Below are positions 1-5,460 of a stretch of DNA of 9,028 nucleotides, piece after piece. The stretch is from assembly GCF_028618695.1 (NCBI RefSeq), contig NZ_JAQIVI010000605.1:1-9028 (forward strand), given 5' to 3'. The position numbers were made by a program, and so were the translations under genes. Within the stretch, counting starts at the first letter, position 1; every line of letters starts with the position of its first letter. The notes under the pieces were generated by a model, which saw only the letters and a list, made by a program, of their open reading frames with translations, had not been told where the DNA came from and ran no database searches. Source of the DNA: Natrinema soli (GTDB taxonomy: Archaea; Halobacteriota; Halobacteria; Halobacteriales; Natrialbaceae).

Positions 1-684
1 GCCGCCAGCGCGGCCAGCGGCCGCGATCACGTCCGACAGGTCGCGCGCTATCCCGACTGGTACGACCGCATCGTCGGCATCGAGAACAAGCCCGACCTCG
101 GCCGGCCGGGCGACCTCGAGGCGCAACTGCGAACGGACGTGAGCCTCGCGCTGGTCGACGAAGTCGTGCTCGCGACCGAGAGCTACGTGACGCGCGCCCA
201 CCTCAACCGGATCCCCGCGGAAGTCGGCGTCTGGCGGATTCATCGCGACGATTCCGACTCGCGACAGCCGCTCGCCATCGAGGAGATCCGCGAACCCGCC
301 TCACTGCCGGTTGATAAGCGGGGAATCGAGCCACTCGAGTCCCATCCCGGCCGTACCGAGATCGAGGTCGTTGCCCCCGCGGCGAAAGCTCGAGCGCGCC
401 GGCGGATCGCCGAACGCGCCTACGGCAAGGGGTGGCGAACGTACGACTTTCCGGCCTGTTCGGCCTGTCTCCCGGACGAGTCGAGCGGGGCGGCACTTCC
501 CTACTGCGAGTGGAAGGGACGGGTGGTCGACGCCGCTGCGGAGTGCGGGCCGTCGTGTTCGGGCTACGACGCGGCCGGGGCTCCCGACGTCGATCTCGCT
601 GCGGAACGCGACCGCCGAACCGCATGGGAGGCCGATCCGGGCGGTAAGCGGCGACAACAGTCCGGACTCGGTGACTTCAGTTGA
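1..684 (+). CDS. DUF5787-like haloarchaeal protein, 3' part (N-terminus outside window)
   Basis: The frame is open from base 1 to the TGA at 682-684 (227 codons visible), so the true start lies upstream; the in-frame GTG at 139 is internal, because conserved-looking sequence precedes it. I recall this protein as a haloarchaeal family of unknown function (DUF5787), from memory only. Visible features, numbered from base 1: an I-E-N-K-P-D-L motif (E28, K30, D32), then an amphipathic stretch (QLRTDVSLALVDEVVLATES) and the segment SYVTRAHLNRIPAEVGVW. An Arg/Ala-rich region follows, then a cysteine cluster C153-x2-C156, C169, C182-x3-C186. The E-x-K followed by alternating strand/helix text resembles a PD-(D/E)XK nuclease core, and five cysteines could hold Zn or an Fe-S cluster; both are inferences. 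It converges on the MBL gene with 25 bp between the stop codons. No terminator is visible in that gap. Confidence 0.75.
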   Translation, partial: AASAASGRDHVRQVARYPDWYDRIVGIENKPDLGRPGDLEAQLRTDVSLALVDEVVLATESYVTRAHLNRIPAEVGVWRIHRDDSDSRQPLAIEEIREPASLPVDKRGIEPLESHPGRTEIEVVAPAAKARARRRIAERAYGKGWRTYDFPACSACLPDESSGAALPYCEWKGRVVDAAAECGPSCSGYDAAGAPDVDLAAERDRRTAWEADPGGKRRQQSGLGDFS

Positions 685-709
685 CGACGGCTCTTCCCGC
701 CCGAAATCG

Positions 710-1534
710 CTAGAGGACGTACTGCTCGCCGTCGATCGCCAGCGGCTCCTCGAACGCCTCCTCGGCGGGGTAGAAGTGCGCGAGGTGGACCAGTCGCGTC
801 CGGTCGGCGTTCAACTGCTCGGCCATCGCGAGCGCCCCCTCTCGAGTCATGTGTTTCGTGCCGAACGTCCGGGGGGTGCCCTCGCCGTCCTCGTGGCGAC
901 CGCCGAGGGGGTGGTGCTCACAGAGGCTCGCGGGGACGATCCCGTCGGCGAGCAGTAGGTCAGCGTCGGCCAGTACCGCGCGGGATTCCGCGGGAATATC
1001 GTAGCTCGTATCACCCGTGATCGACAGCTTCGCGCCCGTCTCTGGATCCTCGATAGCGAGTCCGTAGCAGTCCAGCGGCGGGTGGTCGACGGGGACCAGC
1101 GTCACGTCGAGCCCGCAGATGCGGACCGTCTCGAGCGTCGTCGTCGGAACGACGGTGACGGGATCGAGATAGTGGTAGTCGTCCCGGACCGTTTCGGCGA
1201 CGCTCTTGCCCGTCTCGGGGTCGGTCTCGTCGGCCGCGTAGACCTCAAGCGAGTCCAGGACGCGAAAGACGTTGCCCAGTCCGTCGAGGTGGTCGAAGTG
1301 AATGTGCGTGATGACGGCGGCGTCGGGCAGCGGGACGTCGTCGCGGAGGAACTGAGAGCGGAAGTCGGGGCTGCAGTCGATCAGCAGCGACGCTCCCGTG
1401 CGCTCGTTCTCGACGTGGACCGAGAACCGCGTGCGCTCGACGTCGCGCTCGCGAGCGGCCGTACAGGTGTCGCAGTCGCAGCCGACGGTCGGCGTCCCGG
1501 TCGTGTCGCCGGTTCCCAGCAGGGTCACCCGCAT
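710..1534 (-). CDS. PhnP-like MBL-fold phosphodiesterase
   Basis: This 274-residue metallo-beta-lactamase-fold hydrolase has a nearly complete set of PhnP residues. The active-site motif H77-x-H79-x-D81-H82 is followed by H151, D175 (in ITGDTSYD) and H250, the expected ligands for a dinuclear metal centre. The structural zinc site of PhnP, C-x-C-x2-C plus a second His three residues after the last active-site His, is matched by C19, C21, C24 and H253. E. coli PhnP opens 5-phosphoribosyl 1,2-cyclic phosphate to ribose 1,5-bisphosphate. The same activity is plausible here, but related cyclic phosphodiesters are also possible. A His-rich insert (about 205-230: CEHHPLGGRHEDGEG) lies before H250 and makes the protein somewhat longer than bacterial PhnP. 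It is cytoplasmic, with no signal peptide. The gene lies 90 bp downstream of the nucleotidyltransferase gene, has a Shine-Dalgarno sequence and no TATA box at -26, so it is probably the second gene of an operon. No C-P lyase genes are in view. Confidence 0.88.
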   Translation of the reverse strand: MRVTLLGTGDTTGTPTVGCDCDTCTAARERDVERTRFSVHVENERTGASLLIDCSPDFRSQFLRDDVPLPDAAVITHIHFDHLDGLGNVFRVLDSLEVYAADETDPETGKSVAETVRDDYHYLDPVTVVPTTTLETVRICGLDVTLVPVDHPPLDCYGLAIEDPETGAKLSITGDTSYDIPAESRAVLADADLLLADGIVPASLCEHHPLGGRHEDGEGTPRTFGTKHMTREGALAMAEQLNADRTRLVHLAHFYPAEEAFEEPLAIDGEQYVL

Positions 1535-1544
1535 GATTACGCAG

Positions 1545-1550
1545 CCCTCC
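1545..1550 (-). promoter_or_regulatory. Shine-Dalgarno site of the MBL gene
   Basis: On the minus strand this reads GGAGGG, with 10 nt between it and the ATG at 1534. It matches the 3' end of archaeal 16S rRNA. It supports the chosen start and translation from a leadered or polycistronic message, unlike most genes in this window, which look leaderless. Confidence 0.6.
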
Positions 1551-1551
1551 C

Positions 1552-1583
1552 GTCGGCGCTCACCGTCCTGTCGGCACTCACCG
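1552..1583. repeat. 14-bp direct repeat, 18-bp spacing, upstream of MBL gene
   Basis: GTCGGCGCTCACCG (1552-1565) and GTCGGCACTCACCG (1570-1583) differ at one base. They sit 18-49 bp before the MBL start codon in the 90-bp gap after the nucleotidyltransferase stop. They could be a paired regulator site or simply a local duplication. Confidence 0.6.
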
Positions 1584-1624
1584 ACCGGCCCCCTACTCTC
1601 TCGAGGCCGTCCGAGAGCCCCACT

Positions 1625-1954
1625 CTACACATGCGCGGTCCCTTCTTCGAGCGCCGTCCGGACGAACGGATGATCCCGTTTCGCTTCGAACCGGTCCGCC
1701 GGCAGTACGTGCACCGAGAAGACGACGCCGCGTTCGAGTCCGACGGTCTCGGCGAGCGCCTCGAGCTCCTGCTCGACCGTTTCGTCGTCCTCCTCGAGGA
1801 CCAGCAGGATCTCGGTCTCGGTGTGGACGCCGCGGTCGTCGCCCCGGACGGCGGCTCCGAACGCGACGAGGTGACGGATCGACTCGCCGTGGGCCGCCTC
1901 TGCCCGATCGGCGAACGCCGCCGCGGCGTCCCCCGCTGTCGCTCCATCGCTCAT
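1625..1954 (-). CDS. Minimal nucleotidyltransferase-fold (MNT-like) protein, altered active site
   Basis: This 109-residue protein has the layout of the small haloarchaeal nucleotidyltransferase-domain proteins: an N-terminal helix, then LVAFGAAVRGDDRGVHTETEILLVLEE, then a helix and the strand-rich end VVFSVHVLPADRF. In active family members the core reads G-S-x(n)-D-x-D, with the two Asp binding Mg. Here the Ser position is Ala (G33-A34) and the Asp pair is Glu (E46-T-E48), so catalysis is doubtful. The C-terminal segment (RDHPFVRTALEEG) is typical of the family. Such proteins are often antitoxin-like partners of HEPN proteins, but no HEPN gene adjoins it. The ATG at 1954 is supported by a TATA box 26 bp upstream, which implies a leaderless transcript. 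It is the first gene of the probable operon with the MBL gene. Two longer readings of this stretch in other minus frames are arginine-rich and not convincing. Confidence 0.78.
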   Translation of the reverse strand: MSDGATAGDAAAAFADRAEAAHGESIRHLVAFGAAVRGDDRGVHTETEILLVLEEDDETVEQELEALAETVGLERGVVFSVHVLPADRFEAKRDHPFVRTALEEGTAHV

Positions 1955-1976
1955 GCGTCGTGCTAGGCGGCCGTCG

Positions 1977-1982
1977 CATAAA
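1977..1982 (-). promoter_or_regulatory. TATA box of nucleotidyltransferase-MBL unit
   Basis: The minus strand reads TTTATG, centred about 26 bp before the ATG at 1954, the position expected for a leaderless haloarchaeal transcript starting at the ATG. Immediately upstream of it, TCACCGA occurs twice, at 1994-2000 and 2004-2010, exactly 10 bp apart. Confidence 0.6.
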
Positions 1983-2040
1983 GGGTATGCTGTTCACCGA
2001 CTGTCACCGAACGGATTCGGCCGCTGCAGTTGGCAGCCGG

Positions 2041-2116
2041 TTCGTCGCCGTCGATAGTCGGTAGTGGCCGTCGGCAATCATTTCGTGGCCGTCGGCAGCT
2101 GATCCGCTGCCGTCGC
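2041..2116. repeat. Imperfect ~21-bp tandem repeat
   Basis: The core CCGTCG recurs at 2048, 2068, 2089 and 2110 (steps 20, 21, 21). The two central units share the 13-mer GTGGCCGTCGGCA exactly (2064-2076 and 2085-2097). The array starts 13 bp after the SDR stop codon on the minus strand and ends before the nucleotidyltransferase promoter. It lies between two same-strand genes and has no clear hairpin plus T-run, so its role is unknown. Confidence 0.65.
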
Positions 2117-2128
2117 GGGCCGTTCGGC

Positions 2129-3169
2129 CTAATTCGGTTTCGACTGCCGCAATCGGCCGCGTATCGTCCTGTATCCTGCGTACAGTGCGGCCGCTGCGGC
2201 CCCAGCGGCGACCGTTGTCGGGACGTTTCGGCGCTGGCGAAGCCTCGTATACAGACTCGATTCGGCGACGTGCCCCTCGTAGCCGCCGCGTTCGTCGAGA
2301 TCCTCGGTCGGTTCCTCGAGGCCGCTCGCGTCCGCCGACTGCGGCGGCCGGTCCGTCCGCTGTTGGTCGACGAACACCGTCTCCATGAGCGTGTCCATCG
2401 TACTCGAGAGGGTACGACCGAGCGCGACCATGTTCTTGCCGCCGCCCCCGACGGTGACCTCCCGCTGGGGGTGTTCCGCGGCGTGGAGGATCGTCCGCGC
2501 GACCGTCTCGGGCGCGTAGACCGGTGAGGGGAGCGTCGCTTCCCGATCCATGTGGTTCTTCGCGTGCTCGGGAAACGGCGTGTCGATCGAACTCGGTTTG
2601 ACGAGCGTCACCGAGATCGGCGCGTCGTCGTTCTCGAGTTCCATGCGAAGCGTGTCGGTAAAGCCCTTGACGGCGTGTTTGGACGCCGAATAGCTGCCCT
2701 GCAGGATAATGGCGCGGTCGGAGACGATACTTCCGATGTTGATGATCGCGCCGCCGTCGTCTTTCCCTTTCAGGTGGTCGGCTGCCTCGAGCGAGCCGTA
2801 GAGCACGCCCCAGACGTTGACGTCGAACTGCCGGCGCATCTCCTCGACCGGTACGTCCTCGAGTTCGCCGTAGATCGAGATCGCGGCCCCGTTGACCCAC
2901 GTGTCGAAGCCGCCGTAGATCTCCCGCGCGGTGTCCACGATCTCGCGGACGTCGTCCCGATCGCTCACGTCGGCGACGACGTACTCCGCGTCGCCCCCGT
3001 CGGCTTCGATCTCCGCGACCGCCTCGCGTAACGCGTCCTCGCTTCGGGCGGCGAGGACTACTCGCGCCCCGCGGTCGGCGGCCAGTCGCGCCGTGGTCAG
3101 TCCGATCCCCGACGACGCGCCGGTGATCACGATCACTTGCTCCTCGAGCGGTTTGCGATTAGGTGTCAT
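2129..3169 (-). CDS. SDR-family oxidoreductase with C-terminal hydrophobic tail
   Basis: This 346-residue classical short-chain dehydrogenase has a Rossmann nucleotide-binding motif T16-G-A-S-S-G-I-G23 and an acidic D67 at the adenine pocket. A variant N93-G-A-A stands where NNAG is usual. The catalytic tetrad is complete: N118, S147, Y160 and K164 (YSASK). R42 after the second strand favours NADP(H), by inference. The catalytic domain ends near residue 250. The rest is a low-complexity acidic linker (about 270-310) and then an Ala-rich hydrophobic stretch (316-333, VPTTVAAGAAAAALYAGY) followed by basic residues. That pattern fits a C-terminal membrane anchor with the enzyme facing the cytoplasm. 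The substrate is unknown; similar SDRs act on alcohols, ketones or lipids. There is no TATA box at -26. A weak GAGG lies 9 nt before the ATG, so the transcript is probably leadered. Confidence 0.88.
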   Translation of the reverse strand: MTPNRKPLEEQVIVITGASSGIGLTTARLAADRGARVVLAARSEDALREAVAEIEADGGDAEYVVADVSDRDDVREIVDTAREIYGGFDTWVNGAAISIYGELEDVPVEEMRRQFDVNVWGVLYGSLEAADHLKGKDDGGAIINIGSIVSDRAIILQGSYSASKHAVKGFTDTLRMELENDDAPISVTLVKPSSIDTPFPEHAKNHMDREATLPSPVYAPETVARTILHAAEHPQREVTVGGGGKNMVALGRTLSSTMDTLMETVFVDQQRTDRPPQSADASGLEEPTEDLDERGGYEGHVAESSLYTRLRQRRNVPTTVAAGAAAAALYAGYRTIRGRLRQSKPN

Positions 3170-3641
3170 GGATGGGGGCCTCAGATTCAGGTGGTAGCGG
3201 CGGAAAACGGCCGTCTCGGACGCCGTGATTGGTTGGTCGTCGCTGGTGTTGCTCGGTCACGGGCCCGAATCGGCCGCTGTCGACACTCGAGGAGAGGGTC
3301 ACGAGACGGGGTTACTTGTCGCCTGTATTGGCATGGCCACCGGCCGTTCGCTCGACGACACGTGTTGAACCTCCCGTGTACTGCAGGCAGTGTATGGAAC
3401 AGTGAGTTACTGATGGGTATCGGGTGAGACGAAGCGTCCTGCTATCGTGGCAACACGGAATCGCCACGCCCTCCCCAGCCGATTCGCTCACTCCCTGCGG
3501 TCGTTCGCTCATCCCTCGCACGGCTTCGGGCCGCGGCTCACAATCTGTTCGCCGCGGCACAGCGCGCGCCACCGCTGCCAATTGACCAGTCCGAAGTGAT
3601 GCGTCGTTCCCCTGTCTCGAACGTTTCGCGGTTCGCGACCG
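3170..3641. other. Gene-free interval between SDR and acyl-CoA synthetase
   Basis: I see no credible gene in these 472 bp. The minus-strand open frame at 3581-3312 reads Cys/Arg-rich text without acidic haloarchaeal composition and runs through the repeat-like element. The part at about 3310-3450 is visibly less GC-rich than its surroundings and contains a small hairpin (ACTGC/GCAGT near 3380-3391). The interval should hold the SDR promoter, but no convincing TATA box can be pointed to. Confidence 0.6.
3461..3577. repeat. Probable dispersed haloarchaeal intergenic repeat
   Basis: This low-complexity GC-rich segment is built of short echoes: TTCGCTCA twice (3483-3490 and 3503-3510), CCGCGGC twice, and a GCGCGCGCC run. 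It has no coding character. From memory, stretches of this type (a run of GCTCACTCCCTGCGGTCG followed by a Ser/Arg-coding-like tail) recur between genes in many haloarchaeal genomes. That recollection is not checked. Its boundaries are approximate. Confidence 0.4.
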
Positions 3642-5312
3642 CTACGCCCGATCGGCGATCACGCCCTCGAGTCGCTCCCGATCCAGCTTCCCCATGTCCG
3701 TAACGGGCAACTGCTCGAGCACGACGACGTCGCGGGGCCGCTTGTACGGGGCCAGTCGGTCCGCGGCCCACTCGAGAAACTCGTCTCTGGCGAACGAGCC
3801 GTCGGCGGTCGTGACGGCCGCGACGACTTCCGCCCCTTTGGTCCCGTGGTCGCGGGCGGCGACGGCGGCGTTGTTGACGCCGGGATGCGTCTTCAGGACC
3901 GCCTCGACCTCGGCGGGCGCGATCGAGTAGCCGCTGGACTTGATCATGTACGTGCGTCGCCCGAGGAAGTAGAGCGCCCCGTCGTCGGTCACGCGGCCGA
4001 TGTCGCCGGTCAGGACGTAGCCGTCGTGGAACGCCGCCTCGGTCTCCTCGGGCTTGCCGAGATAGCCCTCGAAGAGCGACGGCGACTGCACGGTGATTTC
4101 GCCGGTTTCCCCGCGGGGAACCGCCTCGTGGGTCTCCCAGTCCCGGATCACGATATCGGTCTCGTAGACCGGCTTGCCGACGAACCCCTCGTCGACCACG
4201 CCGAGTCCCTGGGTGAACGTGTCCCGCGTGTGGGTCTCGGTCAGGCCGTAGGCCGCCTCGTACATCGCCGAGTCGGTCGCGTCCGCCCACCGCTCGCAGA
4301 GGGCCTCGGTCAGCGCCTGTCCGAAGCTCGTCACCGGCATCGACTCGAGCGAGTCGATCGCCCGCTCCTCGTCCTCGAGTAGTGGCAGCAGCTCCCGGAC
4401 CATCGGCGTAGTGATCCAGCCGTTGGTCGGCTCGTGGGCCGCCAGCGCGTCGACGTAGGCCTCGGGCTCGTATCGGGTCAGGAGGACGGTCGTCCCGCCC
4501 TGAATCATCGGGGAGTCGACGGTGTTGAGCTTCCCGGCAACGTGGAAGACGGGCATCACCGCGAGGTGGCGCGTGTGCTCGTCCCGATCGGTCAGCGCCG
4601 AGGACGTGGCCGCGGCGAACAGGACGTTCGCGTAGCTGTGCATGCAACCCTTGGGCAGACCGGTCGTTCCCGAGGTGTACTGCAGCAGGCAGATATCGTC
4701 CATCGCGACCTCGACGGCCGGCGGATCGGCGGGCGTTTCCTCGAGGATCGACTCGAGGTAGCGGACGCCCGCCGACTCGGGCCGCCGCGACGTCTCGATC
4801 GCGTCCGCCATGTCCTCGTGGATCGCGGGCACCGGCTCGTCGGGCAGGAACGTCTCGAAGCGCGTGTAAACGATCTCCTCGAGCGGCGATTCCTCACGGA
4901 CGGCCTCGAGCAGCGGCGCGTGGGTGTCCCCCGCGACGACGATTCGCGCGCCCCCGTCGGAAAGCTGGTAGGCGACGCGGTGTTCCTTCGCCATCGGGCT
5001 GCAGGGACTAACTCGCATGCCGAGTCGCTGGGCCGCGTAGTAGGCGATCACGTACTGCGGGCAGTTCTGCAGGAGCAAGAGGAGGGTATCCCCGCGGCCG
5101 TACCCACGCTCGGCCAGTTCGGTCGCGAAGCGGTCGATCGCGTCGCCGAGTTCCCCGTAGGTGAGCCGTGCGCCGTAGTAGTCGATCGCGACGCTGTCCG
5201 GCCGCTCCGCCGCGTAGCGGGCGACGTACTCGTGAAGCGGTCGCTTCCCGAGGGGAAAATCGGGATCGCTCGGAATCCCGTCCGGAAACTCACTGGGTTC
5301 CGTGGTACCCAT
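3642..5312 (-). CDS. Acyl-CoA synthetase (AMP-forming, ANL superfamily)
   Basis: This 556-residue enzyme activates a carboxylic acid with ATP to the acyl-AMP and then the CoA thioester, in the cytoplasm. The core motifs are intact: the phosphate loop Y212-TSGTTGLPKG-222, the A5 motif Y351-EAAYGLTETHT, the T-G-D437 ribose-binding motif, the hinge region GRRTYMIKSSGYSIAPAEVE, and the C-terminal lysine K542 in PVTDMGKLDR that drives adenylation. Length and motif order fit medium/long-chain fatty acyl-CoA ligases. The acid substrate cannot be read from sequence. The start ATG at 5312 is supported by a TATA element 26 bp upstream. It is divergent from the GGR-like gene (148 bp between starts), and its product could feed CoA esters to the nearby SDR enzymes, which is inference only. 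No strong terminator follows the stop. Confidence 0.92.
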   Translation of the reverse strand: MGTTEPSEFPDGIPSDPDFPLGKRPLHEYVARYAAERPDSVAIDYYGARLTYGELGDAIDRFATELAERGYGRGDTLLLLLQNCPQYVIAYYAAQRLGMRVSPCSPMAKEHRVAYQLSDGGARIVVAGDTHAPLLEAVREESPLEEIVYTRFETFLPDEPVPAIHEDMADAIETSRRPESAGVRYLESILEETPADPPAVEVAMDDICLLQYTSGTTGLPKGCMHSYANVLFAAATSSALTDRDEHTRHLAVMPVFHVAGKLNTVDSPMIQGGTTVLLTRYEPEAYVDALAAHEPTNGWITTPMVRELLPLLEDEERAIDSLESMPVTSFGQALTEALCERWADATDSAMYEAAYGLTETHTRDTFTQGLGVVDEGFVGKPVYETDIVIRDWETHEAVPRGETGEITVQSPSLFEGYLGKPEETEAAFHDGYVLTGDIGRVTDDGALYFLGRRTYMIKSSGYSIAPAEVEAVLKTHPGVNNAAVAARDHGTKGAEVVAAVTTADGSFARDEFLEWAADRLAPYKRPRDVVVLEQLPVTDMGKLDRERLEGVIADRA

Positions 5313-5335
5313 GGGCGCGACGACACGACGAACGC

Positions 5336-5341
5336 GTAAAT
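5336..5341 (-). promoter_or_regulatory. TATA box of acyl-CoA synthetase
   Basis: The minus strand reads ATTTAC, centred 26-27 bp before the ATG at 5312, as for leaderless transcription. A small inverted repeat (ACGAA 5328-5332, TTCGT 5341-5345) brackets the element. Confidence 0.55.
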
Positions 5342-5431
5342 TCGTTCCGTTGATTTCTCCCGTCCGGCCGTCTCTGCCGGGTTAGCGCTCAAGGGACTCG
5401 ACTCCGTACTAGCCGTCGTAACTGGACAAAC

Positions 5432-5438
5432 TAATTAA
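5432..5438 (+). promoter_or_regulatory. TATA box of GGR-like gene
   Basis: TAATTAA is centred 26 bp before the ATG at 5461. It is the most AT-rich patch of the divergent intergenic region and sits at the leaderless-transcript distance. Confidence 0.65.
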
Positions 5439-5460
5439 GGTCCCCTACAGTCTGGATTAC

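Noticed and set aside
139..684. GTG at 139 as the start of the first gene
   Set aside because: The frame is open to the window edge, and the conserved-looking E-x-K region lies upstream of that GTG.
1082..1966. Plus-strand open frame opposite the MBL and nucleotidyltransferase genes
   Set aside because: It is an antisense shadow of two well-supported genes, with Val/Arg/Asp-rich text typical of the complementary frame in GC-rich DNA.
2004..2900. Long minus-strand open frame overlapping the SDR gene and running through the 21-bp repeats with heptad-like text
   Set aside because: It is Arg-rich, antithetical to haloarchaeal acidic composition, and overlaps a gene with complete SDR motifs in another frame. 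It is open because of high GC.
3312..3581. Small minus-strand open frame of 89 codons in the gene-free interval
   Set aside because: Its composition is Cys/Arg-rich and non-acidic, it crosses a repeat-like segment, and it has no recognisable motif or ribosome-binding or TATA support.
4434..5339. Long plus-strand open frame opposite the acyl-CoA synthetase
   Set aside because: It is an antisense shadow. All catalytic motifs lie on the minus strand.
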